Counted from the first letter of the stretch, positions 7,038 to 15,063 are shown. The stretch is DNA of 15,544 bases from Acetobacteraceae bacterium (GCA_003164305.1 PLSZ01000041.1:20662-36205), one strand, 5' to 3'. Numbers and translations: made by a program. The notes: generated by a model not told the origin, from the sequence alone.

Positions 7038-8171
7038 ATGCCCACGATGAACGACGCCACAGCCCATGCGCGCCCTTTGCTGTTCACCCCCATGACGATC
7101 CGAGGGGTCACGTTACCCAACCGCATCGTCCTCGCGCCGATGGTGCAATACCGAGCCCACGACGGCATCCCCGGCGATTTCCACTTCGTCCATCTGGGCA
7201 AATTCGCGCTTGGCCGGTTCGGTGTCGTGATGACTGAGGCGACCTCCGTCGAGCCCCGCGGCCGCGTCACCCATGGTTGCCCGGGAATCTGGGGCGACGA
7301 ACACGTGCCGGCGTGGCGGCGGATCACGGACTATATTCGCGCCGAGGGCAGCCTGTCCGCGATCCAACTCGCGCACGCCGGACGCAAGGCCGCGACGCAC
7401 CGCGCGCAGGAGGGCACGCGGCCTTATGATGCGAAGGACGCGTGGCCCGTGGTTGGGCCGACAACCGAACCCACCAGTGCAGGTCATCATGTTCCGCGCG
7501 CTCTGACCCCCGCGGAAATCTCGGGTATCGTGCAAGCCTTCGCCGACGCTGCCCGCCGCGCCGACACCGCCGGCTTCGACATCCTGGAAATCCACAGCGC
7601 GCACGGCTATTTGCTGGCGAGTTTCCTTTCCCCCATCAGCAACACACGCAACGACGAGTATGGCGGCGACCGCGCCGGCCGTATGCGTTTTTCGTTGGAG
7701 GTCACGCGTGCCGTCCGCTCCGTCTGGCCGTCGCGCAAACCGTTGTTCTTCCGGGTCTCGGCGCTGGACGGCGCCGACGGCTGGAACCTGGACGATACCG
7801 TGGCTTTGGCGCTCGAACTAAAAGCGCTTGGCGTCGATATCGTCGATTGTTCCTCAGGCGGATTGACCGGCACCGCGACGGCCGCGCCGATCCCGCGTCA
7901 TCCGGGCTTTCAGGTACCCTTCGCATCGGCCGTGCATAAGGCCGGCGTGCCGTCGATGGCGGTAGGCCTGATCCTGGACGGCCCGCAGGCGGAGAAAATC
8001 CTGCGCGATGGCGACGCCGACCTGATCGCGATCGGTCGCCAGGCGTTGTATGATCCCTTCTGGCCCCTCCACGCCGCGGAAGCCTTAGGCTGCGACCCGG
8101 GCTTCGGAATGTGGCCCGACGAATACGGTTGGTGGCTGGCGAAACGTTCTCAATCGCTGGTGCGCCCCTAG
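7038..8171 (+). CDS. NADH:flavin oxidoreductase, Old Yellow Enzyme family (YqjM-like)
   Basis: A 377-residue FMN TIM-barrel enzyme that reduces activated C=C bonds with NAD(P)H. Seen: PLLFTPMTIRGVTLPNRI start (13-30), FMN and substrate segment APMVQY (33-38), IQLAHAGRK (109-117), the substrate-binding pair H186/H189 in IHSAHGYLL followed by ASFLSPISNTRNDEYGG (194-210), FRV with R239, DCSSGG (270-275), and DADLIAIGRQALYDP (326-340), the phosphate-binding end. Compared with B. subtilis YqjM, the redox-tuning Cys26 corresponds to V36 while Tyr28 is kept as Y38, and the C-terminal ERGW is EYGW here (362-365), so the dimer arginine finger seems absent. The natural substrate is unknown. The ribosome-binding site is weak and the ATG at 7047 is an alternative. 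It starts 57 bp after the RyR gene and may be cotranscribed. Its stop overlaps that of the convergent formamidase-like gene. Confidence 0.9.
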   Translation: MPTMNDATAHARPLLFTPMTIRGVTLPNRIVLAPMVQYRAHDGIPGDFHFVHLGKFALGRFGVVMTEATSVEPRGRVTHGCPGIWGDEHVPAWRRITDYIRAEGSLSAIQLAHAGRKAATHRAQEGTRPYDAKDAWPVVGPTTEPTSAGHHVPRALTPAEISGIVQAFADAARRADTAGFDILEIHSAHGYLLASFLSPISNTRNDEYGGDRAGRMRFSLEVTRAVRSVWPSRKPLFFRVSALDGADGWNLDDTVALALELKALGVDIVDCSSGGLTGTATAAPIPRHPGFQVPFASAVHKAGVPSMAVGLILDGPQAEKILRDGDADLIAIGRQALYDPFWPLHAAEALGCDPGFGMWPDEYGWWLAKRSQSLVRP

Positions 8172-10318
8172 GCCACACCGCCAAACCGCCGCACCACGTT
8201 CTCCAGCAACCGCGACACCGGCCCTTCGAACCCGTTCCGCCACAGGCTGCCGCAGAACGTGATCGAACCGACCGAGAACACCGCGCCGCCGCCCTCCCGT
8301 TCGAAATACACGATTTCCGCGCGGACGAGGTCCTTCACGTGCTCCCCGGTGATGGTCAGTGTGCCGGCCAGGACTTCCTCGGGCACGGTATAATGCGAAG
8401 GCGTGGGGTTTTCCGATCGCGCCAGGATCACGGTGCCGTCGGGCGTGCCCAGAGCGTCGTCGGCACGGTCGAGTTCGAAGCCGGCGGCGCCGCCTCCGGA
8501 CAGCCCGTAATCGCCGATGACATCGTCGTCGATACCGTCAAAGATCCAGGCGTACACGGGATCGCGCGCGGCGGGCAGCACCCGGTAATGGGTCCCCTCG
8601 AAGCGTCCTTGCGAGGAAAATCCAACCCCGCAAATCTGTTGCGGCGGCCGCCGGTTGCGCCGCCACAAGCCGCCCATCTGGCCGTCCGTTTGATGGTAAT
8701 ATTCGCCCGGTTCGGCGGCCCAGGTGCGAATGCCGCCCTCGGCGCGACGGAGTTCGATGGCCCAGGGAATTAAGTGATCGCGAGCGACGCGCCAATAGAA
8801 CCCGTTGCCGCCCAGATACACCATCTTGCCGCCGGTTTTGGTATATTCCATCAGGGCATCCAACGTCCGCGGCGTGTGATATTCCGGGTGCGAACCGGTT
8901 AAAACAACGCTGTAGGGACGCAACAGCGTCAGGCCTTCATCGTCGAGGTCTTCATCCGTGATGATATCAAATTCAAACCCTCGCGCTTCCAGCCACGCGA
9001 GCAAATGCGTGTCCGCCGGATAATGCCGCAGCCCGGAGCCGCGCGCATCGTCGAACGTCAGGAACCCCGGCCGCATCGTCAGAATCGGCCGCAATCGCGA
9101 GGAGAATGAAATCCCGCTGCCGTCGCCATGCATGTTGTAAAGCGACCGGCCATAAATCGGATACGTGACCGGATTCCCGGGCGTCGCGCCCCATGCCGCC
9201 ACACGATCGAAATACGCCTGATCGATCTCCGCCCGAGCGTGATTGGCATATGCCTGATAGGTAAACGTCGAGGCGAGGAACGCGACCTTCGCGAATGGAC
9301 CCCCCCGCTTCGGCAACACATAGAACGGAATCCGATCCTCACCGCTGTCGCACGTCAGATGCAACGCATACGCTCCACTGGGCAGATCATCCGGCACCGT
9401 CCACGAAAAATCCCGCTGCCATCCGCAATCGCCCAGATCATCGGCATGGAAATGAATCGCGGCATATTCGGCCGGAGCGTGCCGCCAGCAATGTTCCGCG
9501 CCCGTCCACGCCGCACCGACAACCGCGCGCGTCGGCAGATTGATCAACCGTCCGTGCAACAAATACGGCCCGGCATCGAGAATCCGTTGCGACCCCATCT
9601 CGCGCGAGAAATCCCACGCCGTCAGCACGCGCATTCCCGGGGAACCGGTCAGCACGCGCGTATCGAGGTCCGGCCACGTCTCCATGAATCCGGCCAGGAT
9701 CGCCGGCGCCTCGATCTTACCGGTGTAATGATCCGCCGGCGCCGCCGCGTCACGCGCGCCGATCATTACGGGACCCGCCGCGGGCGCCACCGCCATCTTG
9801 CCGCGCGCGACGACGGGCGCCCCGCCATCCAGGCGCTGTTGACCCACGATAACGTCCCCGGTCGCCGGCCGCGCGCTCAACCACACCCGGTACCACATCC
9901 CTTTCCGCAACCGGGCGCCGGTCGAAAGCGAGCCATGACAAGCGCCATCGGGACCGATGCCCAAAACGATCGGCCCTTCGCAAAGCACCGCCTGCGTCGC
10001 GCCCACGATCCCGGGACAAATCAGCGCCGTCCAGGTGCGCTCCGCCGTGGCGTCGCACGGCGGACCGGCCTCAACGATGCCGTACGAGCCCTGAGCGATC
10101 GGTTGTCGCAACCCAGCGATCACACGATCGAAGCGCTCGGACAGATCGACAAACTGTAGACCAGGACCGGCGGGATTGGGATCGCCACTGATCACCCGCA
10201 CCAGTCGGGCCCGATACGCGCCTCCCGATCGGACACTCACGAAGCAGGAAAAAGTCTCGCCCGGACGGTGCGAGAAACGATCCAGATAGCCGGTGATCGG
10301 CAGTTCGGCGTTTGTCAT
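8168..10318 (-). CDS. N,N-dimethylformamidase large (beta) subunit-like protein
   Basis: A 716-residue protein resembling the large subunit of N,N-dimethylformamidase, which hydrolyses dimethylformamide to formate and dimethylamine using a mononuclear iron held by two tyrosines and a glutamate. An N-terminal beta region (ITGYLDRFSHRPGETF, 8-23) is followed by a LamG-like segment (about 100-215) and a large catalytic C-terminal region with STFTYQAYANH (350-360), PIYGRSLYNMHGDG (387-400), TGSHPEYHT (474-482), GGKMVYLGGNGFYWR (496-510) and GEYYHQTDGQMGGLWR (538-553). By spacing against Tyr399/Tyr440/Glu521 of the Paracoccus enzyme I infer ligands Y354, Y394 and E479. It is shorter than that subunit (about 760 residues) and no small-subunit gene is nearby, so the substrate may be another amide. 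There is no signal peptide. No clear Shine-Dalgarno precedes the ATG at 10318. It is divergent from the Dpp-like importer. Confidence 0.85.
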   Translation of the reverse strand: MTNAELPITGYLDRFSHRPGETFSCFVSVRSGGAYRARLVRVISGDPNPAGPGLQFVDLSERFDRVIAGLRQPIAQGSYGIVEAGPPCDATAERTWTALICPGIVGATQAVLCEGPIVLGIGPDGACHGSLSTGARLRKGMWYRVWLSARPATGDVIVGQQRLDGGAPVVARGKMAVAPAAGPVMIGARDAAAPADHYTGKIEAPAILAGFMETWPDLDTRVLTGSPGMRVLTAWDFSREMGSQRILDAGPYLLHGRLINLPTRAVVGAAWTGAEHCWRHAPAEYAAIHFHADDLGDCGWQRDFSWTVPDDLPSGAYALHLTCDSGEDRIPFYVLPKRGGPFAKVAFLASTFTYQAYANHARAEIDQAYFDRVAAWGATPGNPVTYPIYGRSLYNMHGDGSGISFSSRLRPILTMRPGFLTFDDARGSGLRHYPADTHLLAWLEARGFEFDIITDEDLDDEGLTLLRPYSVVLTGSHPEYHTPRTLDALMEYTKTGGKMVYLGGNGFYWRVARDHLIPWAIELRRAEGGIRTWAAEPGEYYHQTDGQMGGLWRRNRRPPQQICGVGFSSQGRFEGTHYRVLPAARDPVYAWIFDGIDDDVIGDYGLSGGGAAGFELDRADDALGTPDGTVILARSENPTPSHYTVPEEVLAGTLTITGEHVKDLVRAEIVYFEREGGGAVFSVGSITFCGSLWRNGFEGPVSRLLENVVRRFGGVA

Positions 10319-10348
10319 CTGGCGAAAGTTGCCCCCGCGGGTTCGACG

Positions 10349-10366
10349 GCGTCAACCGCTTGACGC
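10349..10366. promoter_or_regulatory. Candidate operator: perfect dyad GCGTCAA-CCGC-TTGACGC
   Basis: This 18-bp element has two perfect 7-bp arms around a 4-nt centre. It sits 31 bp upstream of the formamidase-like start and about 97 bp upstream of the importer start. Each arm reads TTGACG outward, so the dyad could cover a -35 element for either divergent gene. Symmetry and position fit a dimeric repressor or activator site for both genes. No regulator gene is in the window. Confidence 0.45.
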
Positions 10367-10405
10367 ATCGCGCGCCCTCGCTCAGGGTTCGCGCGACGCG
10401 TCCGT

Positions 10406-10440
10406 CGTGGCCCAAAAGGGTCCAGGGGTAGAGGGCCACG
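10406..10440 (+). promoter_or_regulatory. Inverted repeat CGTGGCCC-N19-GGGCCACG in the leader of the importer operon
   Basis: Two perfect 8-bp arms (10406-10413 and 10433-10440) enclose 19 nt and end 8 nt before the AAGGAGG ribosome-binding site at 10449. In RNA a smaller CCC-AAAA-GGG hairpin (10411-10420) would compete for the left arm. It may be a second protein-binding site or a leader hairpin that affects translation. No U-run follows, so it is not an intrinsic terminator. Confidence 0.3.
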
Positions 10441-10462
10441 GTCATTACAAGGAGGCGCGCGA

Positions 10463-12061
10463 TTGATATCCACCAAACAAGTCTGGGGACTGAACCGAAT
10501 GAAGCGTGAATTCCTGGCACTCGCCGTGCTGTGCGGCCTTCCGTTCGCGGCGAACGCGGAACCGTTCAAATGTCCGCATGTCGGCGGCGATCTCGTGTTC
10601 GGCCAGGAAGCCAATATCAACACGCTCGATCAGATGGCCTCGGCGACGATCTCGACCCGCAACATCGCGATGAACATCTATGAAGCGCTGATGACGCGGG
10701 ACGAAAACAACAACCCCATCCTGGAACTCGCCGCCTCGATGGCGGAAGCGCCAGATCACCTGACCTTCACTTTCAAGCTGCGTCCGAACATCGTCTTTCA
10801 TAACGGCAAGAAGATGACCTCGGCCGATGTCGTCGCCTCCTTCGACCGTTACGCCAAGGTCGGCAACCAGCGCTCCATCCTCAACAACGCCAAGGGCTGG
10901 GACGCGCCGGATCCGGAAACCTTCGTCATTCACATGAAAGTCGCGCAACCGACCTTCATCGAATCGCTGTCCTCGTTCAGCGTTCCCATCGTCATCATCC
11001 CCGCCGAGGAACGCGATGTCCCGGCCATGCAACTGACCAAACCGATCGGCACCGGCCCGTTCGAACTCGTCGAGTCCGTCCCGGGCAGCTACGTCAAACT
11101 GAAGCGCTATGACGGCTACCAGCCGAACACCGCGTTCGAGCAAAAGACCGGCTTCGGCGGCTACAAGCAGGCCTGTCTCGACACCGTCACCTTCCGCATC
11201 GTCACCGAACCAGGCGCCCGCGTCGCCGGCCTGAAAACCGGCGAACTCCAGGCGGTCGAGGACCTGCCGACCAAATCCATCCCCGACCTGAAAAAAGATC
11301 CCAACATCACGATCCTGCCGCTGCTCAACTGGTGGATTCAGATCGCCGTTCCGAACGTCTCGGCGCCGCCCACGGACAACGTGACCTTCCGCCGCGCCGT
11401 GCAGGCCGCGCTGGACATGGACGAGATCATGGATGCCGCGTCCGACGGCAACTATAAGTTGAATGTCGGATTCCAGTATCCCAACCAACCCGATTACACC
11501 GACGCCGGCAAGGCGACCTACAACCTCAAAGACCCCGCGCTGGCCAAAAAACTTCTGGCGGAATCGGGCTATCATAATGAGCCGGTGGTCCTGCTGACCG
11601 ACAAGGACTACGCGCCGATGTATAATTCCGCGCTGGTGATGCAGCAGGAATTGCAGGCGATCGGCATCAACGCGCAGATGAAGGTCGTGGACTGGCCAAC
11701 CTCGGTGCAGATGTCTCAGGTTTCCGATGCCAGCTGGAACTTCTTCTTCACCGGCTGGGGCACCCAACCCGCGCTCGGCGCGCTGGCGACGATGCAGTTC
11801 CTGGCCGATCCGAACGCGGTCTACCGTCCCAAGGGCGACAAAGGCGATCCCGAACTGATCGCCGCCTGGAACGACATGAACAACCTGCCCGACGCCCGCG
11901 ACCGCCAGGCCGCGTATGCGAAAATGCAGCAGATCACGCTGGATAAAGTGTTCGCGATCCCATTCGGCTCGCTGACGAAAGTGCAAGGCGCCCGCGCCAA
12001 CGTCAAAGGCTTCGTGCCGTTCCGCATTCCCCGCATGTCGAACGTCTGGTTCACCAACTGA
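10463..12061 (+). CDS. Peptide/nickel-type ABC transporter substrate-binding protein (family 5, DppA-like)
   Basis: Periplasmic receptor that would hand its ligand to the permeases encoded next. At 532 residues it has normal family length. It has an N-terminal signal peptide with a hydrophobic core (FLALAVLCGLPFA, 17-29) and an ANA cleavage site before EPF (residues 30-33). No lipobox is present. Family 5 features include NIYEALMTRD (71-80), PDHLTFTFKLRPNIVFHNGK (97-116), MTSADVVASFDRY (118-130), the hallmark PIGTGPFEL (194-202), and NVTFRRAVQAALDMDEI (about 305-321). The start is a TTG with a strong AAGGAGG 7 nt upstream; the in-frame ATG at 10499 (GGGGA 9 nt upstream) would give a shorter, still functional signal peptide and is a real alternative. 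It is the first gene of the importer operon. The ligand is unknown; the divergent amide hydrolase suggests an amide or peptide-like compound. Confidence 0.9.
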   Translation: MISTKQVWGLNRMKREFLALAVLCGLPFAANAEPFKCPHVGGDLVFGQEANINTLDQMASATISTRNIAMNIYEALMTRDENNNPILELAASMAEAPDHLTFTFKLRPNIVFHNGKKMTSADVVASFDRYAKVGNQRSILNNAKGWDAPDPETFVIHMKVAQPTFIESLSSFSVPIVIIPAEERDVPAMQLTKPIGTGPFELVESVPGSYVKLKRYDGYQPNTAFEQKTGFGGYKQACLDTVTFRIVTEPGARVAGLKTGELQAVEDLPTKSIPDLKKDPNITILPLLNWWIQIAVPNVSAPPTDNVTFRRAVQAALDMDEIMDAASDGNYKLNVGFQYPNQPDYTDAGKATYNLKDPALAKKLLAESGYHNEPVVLLTDKDYAPMYNSALVMQQELQAIGINAQMKVVDWPTSVQMSQVSDASWNFFFTGWGTQPALGALATMQFLADPNAVYRPKGDKGDPELIAAWNDMNNLPDARDRQAAYAKMQQITLDKVFAIPFGSLTKVQGARANVKGFVPFRIPRMSNVWFTN

Positions 12062-12067
12062 CGCCGG

Positions 12068-13015
12068 ATGCTCGGGGTTCTGTTCCGTCGCGTACTCGGT
12101 GCCCTGCCGGTCCTGGCGATCGTCAGCCTGATCACCTTCGGAATGATCCACATGATCCCCGGCGATCCGGCCGCCGCCATCGCCGGCATGTCCGCGACCG
12201 CCGAGCAGATCGCCAACATTCGCTCCGACCTCGGCCTCGATCAGCCGGTGCTGGATCAACTCTGGCACTGGTACGTGAACCTGGCGCACGGCGACCTCGG
12301 ACGTAGCCTGCTGCTGGGGATTCCCGTGATGACCGCCACGCTGCAACGCCTGCCGGTCACCCTCGCTCTCTCCGCCTACGCCCTTGTCCTGACCCTCATC
12401 CTGGGCCTTGGCTCCGGCATCGTCGCGGCACTGAAACAAAATACCTGGATCGACCAGGCCGCCATGGTGCTGGCGATGATCGGCATCTCCCTGCCGAACT
12501 TTTATCTCGGCCTGCTGATGATCATCCTGTTCGCCGTCGATCTTGGCTGGCTGCCCACCGGAGGCTATGTGCCTCTCTGGCAAAACCCCATTGGCTGGCT
12601 GGCGACTTCGACGATGCCCGCGATCTCCCTGGCGATGCTGCTGGCGGGACTGCTCGCCCGCATCACCCGCTCCACGATGCTGGAGGTGTTGCGTCAGGAC
12701 TATATCCGTACCGCCAACGCGAAAGGCCTGCCGCGCCGCCAGGTGGTGCTGAAACATGCTTTGGCCAACGCGCTGATCCCCATCACCACCGTCGTCGGCA
12801 TCATCATCAGCCTGCTGATTTCCGGAGCCGTGGTAACCGAGACGCTGTTTTCGATCCCCGGCATCGGCCAGTTGTTGACCCAGGCCGTGCTCAGCCGGGA
12901 CTACCCCATGGTGCAAGGCGGCCTGTTACTGACAACGGCTTTGCTGGTGCTGATCAATATCGGAGTGGACGTCTGCTACGCCTTGCTCGACCCGCGGATC
13001 CGCTACGATGGATGA
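12068..13015 (+). CDS. ABC transporter permease, DppB-type
   Basis: Inner-membrane subunit of the Dpp/Opp-type importer. It has 315 residues with about six transmembrane helices, beginning with the family's first helix after MLGVLFRRVLGALPVLAIVS. Typical features are MIPGDPAAAI (28-37), GDLGRSLL (75-82 region), SLPNFYLGLL, and the cytoplasmic EAA loop with DYIRTANAKGLPRRQVVLKH, which contacts the ATPase. It ends in LDPRIRYDG as DppB-like proteins do. It begins 6 bp after the binding-protein stop and overlaps the next permease by 8 bp, so translational coupling is likely. The Shine-Dalgarno is poor, which also fits coupling. Confidence 0.93.
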   Translation: MLGVLFRRVLGALPVLAIVSLITFGMIHMIPGDPAAAIAGMSATAEQIANIRSDLGLDQPVLDQLWHWYVNLAHGDLGRSLLLGIPVMTATLQRLPVTLALSAYALVLTLILGLGSGIVAALKQNTWIDQAAMVLAMIGISLPNFYLGLLMIILFAVDLGWLPTGGYVPLWQNPIGWLATSTMPAISLAMLLAGLLARITRSTMLEVLRQDYIRTANAKGLPRRQVVLKHALANALIPITTVVGIIISLLISGAVVTETLFSIPGIGQLLTQAVLSRDYPMVQGGLLLTTALLVLINIGVDVCYALLDPRIRYDG

Positions 13016-13871
13016 AGACGACCGTCGCACCCATCCCGCCTGGGCAACTCTGGGCCGCCTGATGCATCACCGCCTGTTCGTACTGGGCGTGATCCTGTTC
13101 GCCATCGTCGCGATCGCCGCCATCCTGGCGCCCTGGATCGCGCCCACCGATCCCAACAAGCTGGCGATGCGCTTTAAGTTTCGTCCCCCCAGTGAAGAGT
13201 TCCTGTTCGGCACGGATAATTTCGGAAGGTCGCTGTGGTCCCGCGTGATCTGGGGCGCGCGGCTGTCGATGCTGATCGGCTCCTCGGTCGTGGTCATCAA
13301 TGCCGTGTTCGGCACGCTGATCGGCGCCCTCGCCGGCTATTTCCGTTGGCTCGACAATGGCCTGATGCGTATCAACGACGCGCTGATGGCGTTCCCCGCC
13401 GTTCTTCTGGCGATCGCCGTCACCGCCGTGCTCGGCCCCTCGATCGCCGACGTCATCATCGCGCTCGGCCTGGTTTATACGCCCCGCACCGCGCGCATCG
13501 TCCGAGCCTCCGTCATTGTCCTACGCGAAATGGAGTACGTGCAGGCCGCCATCGCCGCCGGCGCCGGGCACGGCCGCATCCTGCGCCGCCACATCCTGCC
13601 TAACGCCATGGCGCCGTTGATCGTGCAATTGTCATTCCTTTTCGCCGTCGCCGTGCTGACCGAAGCGACCTTGTCCTTTCTCGGCGTCGGCGCCGTTCCG
13701 CCCACGCCCACCTGGGGCAACATCATGGCCGAGGGACGCCAGTACATCTCCGACGCCCCCTGGATCATCGCCATCCCCGGCCTGGCGCTGATGATCACGG
13801 TGTTGGGCCTCAATCTGTTGGGGGACGGATTGCGGGACGTACTCGACCCACGGTTGCGTATTCAGCCATGA
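13008..13871 (+). CDS. ABC transporter permease, DppC-type
   Basis: Second inner-membrane subunit, which would pair with the DppB-type permease to form the channel. It has 287 residues, an N-terminal cytoplasmic stretch, a first helix at about 24-42, the DppC/OppC signature LFGTDNFGRSLWSRVIWGAR (66-85), and an EAA loop EMEYVQAAIAAGAG with RHILPNAMAP. It closes with GDGLRDVLDPRLR, typical of the family. It overlaps the upstream permease by 8 bp (ATGGATGA). A 223-bp gap with a strong hairpin separates it from the first ATPase gene, unusual in an operon whose other joints are tight. Confidence 0.93.
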   Translation: MDEDDRRTHPAWATLGRLMHHRLFVLGVILFAIVAIAAILAPWIAPTDPNKLAMRFKFRPPSEEFLFGTDNFGRSLWSRVIWGARLSMLIGSSVVVINAVFGTLIGALAGYFRWLDNGLMRINDALMAFPAVLLAIAVTAVLGPSIADVIIALGLVYTPRTARIVRASVIVLREMEYVQAAIAAGAGHGRILRRHILPNAMAPLIVQLSFLFAVAVLTEATLSFLGVGAVPPTPTWGNIMAEGRQYISDAPWIIAIPGLALMITVLGLNLLGDGLRDVLDPRLRIQP

Positions 13872-13935
13872 TTATTCGGGCGTCGTACACTCATATCCGC
13901 GGTCCCGCGTGGCTCGCGCACCGCGAAAGCGATTC

Positions 13936-14020
13936 AACCGCGAGGGCACGAAATTCACGACGAAGAATTTTGAATAAAAGTTTCGATTCCCTGCTTCGTG
14001 AATTTCGTGCCTTCGTGGTT
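13936..14020 (+). repeat. Long inverted repeat (25-bp arms) between permease and ATPase genes
   Basis: The arms are 13936-13960 and 13996-14020 with a 35-nt loop. They pair at 23 of 25 positions as DNA, and both mismatches become G-U pairs in RNA, so a continuous 25-bp stem is possible. Each arm reads AACC(G/A)CGA(G/A)GGCACGA followed by AATTCACGA. There is no U-run after the stem, so it is not a normal intrinsic terminator. It resembles dispersed palindromic repeats found in many GC-rich genomes. Placed inside the importer operon, it could stabilise the upstream mRNA or lower expression of the ATPase genes. The remainder of the 13872-14094 gap shows no gene. Confidence 0.75.
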
Positions 14021-14094
14021 AAAAATCCTTGCTTTTCGCCCGCGTCAGCACCGAGGTCGCCAGGCCAGGAGACGGCGACGGTCCTTCCCTACCC

Positions 14095-15063
14095 ATGACC
14101 CCTCTCCTCTCCGTCGCCAACCTCACCACCACGTTCCAGACCGGCCGAGGCGAGGCCGCCGCCATCGAAGACATCTCCTTCGAACTCAACGAGGGCGAAA
14201 TCCTCGGCATCGTCGGCGAATCCGGCAGCGGCAAAAGCGTCACCGCGCTGACCATCATGGGCCTGCTGCCAACCCCGCCCGCCCGCGTCGCCGCCGGCTC
14301 CATCCACTTCGCCAACCAGGACTTGCTCCGCCTCTCCGACAGCGCCATGCGCCGCATGCGCGGCCCCGGCATGGCCATGGTGTTCCAGGAGCCTATGACC
14401 TCGCTCAACCCGGTCTTCACCATCGGCGAGCAACTGACGGAAACCATCCGCGCGCACGAAAACCTGTCGCGACGCGACACATTCGCACGCGCCGTGGAGA
14501 TGCTGGAGAAGGTCGGCATCCCCTCCGCCGCCACGCGCATGGCCGATTACCCGCACCAACTCTCCGGCGGCCAGAGGCAACGCGTCATGCTGGCGATCGC
14601 CTTGTGCTGCCGCCCCAAATTGCTGATCGCCGATGAACCGACCACCGCGCTGGACGTCACCATCCAGGCGCAAATCCTCGACCTGATCATGGATTTACGC
14701 GACCAGTTCGGCATGGCGATCATGATCATCACCCATAATATGGGAGTGATCGCGGAGACCGCCGACCGCGTTCTGGTCATGTACGCCGGCCGCGCGATCG
14801 AGCAAGCGCCCGTCGCCACGTTGTTCGATAATCCGTTGCACCCCTACACCAAAGGCCTGCTGTCCTGTGTGCCCACGCTGGACCAGCGCAAAGACCGCCT
14901 CGACGCGATCCCGGGTACTTTGCCCGAACCTGGCCGCCGCCCGCCCGGCTGCCGTTTCGCGCCCCGCTGTTCGCTGGCCATCCCTGCCTGCGCCGAAGCG
15001 ACGCCGCCGCTCGAGATGCACGGTCCCTCCCACGCCGCCGCCTGCATCCGGATCGGCGCATGA
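14095..15063 (+). CDS. ABC transporter ATP-binding protein, DppD-type
   Basis: Cytosolic ATPase powering the importer. It has 322 residues from the ATG at 14095. Walker A GESGSGKS is at 41-48, Q-loop Q98, signature LSGGQ at 156-160, Walker B LLIADEP at 176-182 with catalytic E181, and H-loop H214. The oligopeptide-transporter C-terminal domain begins at NPLHPYTKGLL (247-257) and carries four cysteines (C286, C292, C299, C317) in the CRFAPRC context, the arrangement that holds an iron-sulfur cluster in characterised DppD/OppD proteins. The ATG at 14095 is preferred because the product then begins MTPLLSVANL, as in the family; a TTG at 14029 would add 22 residues encoded partly next to the hairpin. 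No Shine-Dalgarno is close to 14095 (AGGAGA is about 22 nt away), so translation may be weak. It overlaps the next gene by ATGA. Confidence 0.93.
   Translation: MTPLLSVANLTTTFQTGRGEAAAIEDISFELNEGEILGIVGESGSGKSVTALTIMGLLPTPPARVAAGSIHFANQDLLRLSDSAMRRMRGPGMAMVFQEPMTSLNPVFTIGEQLTETIRAHENLSRRDTFARAVEMLEKVGIPSAATRMADYPHQLSGGQRQRVMLAIALCCRPKLLIADEPTTALDVTIQAQILDLIMDLRDQFGMAIMIITHNMGVIAETADRVLVMYAGRAIEQAPVATLFDNPLHPYTKGLLSCVPTLDQRKDRLDAIPGTLPEPGRRPPGCRFAPRCSLAIPACAEATPPLEMHGPSHAAACIRIGA

Noticed and set aside
10445..12916. Very long minus-strand open frame (823 codons) opposite the importer genes
   Set aside because: It is antisense to the clearly recognisable binding-protein and permease genes. Its product is rich in Gly, Asp, His, Arg and Gln with no domain, a typical shadow of GC-rich codons.
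13996..14020. Right arm of the hairpin as an intrinsic terminator
   Set aside because: No run of T follows the stem on the plus strand, and none follows it on the minus strand either.
14029..14094. Upstream TTG start for the DppD-type ATPase
   Set aside because: The extra 22 residues do not look like the family N-terminus, and the ATG at 14095 gives the normal start.
13868..14098. 76-codon plus-strand frame beginning in the ATGA overlap at the end of the DppC-type gene
   Set aside because: Most of it reads through the long inverted repeat and it overlaps the start of the next ATPase gene. The translation resembles no family, so it is more likely an untranslated intergenic region.
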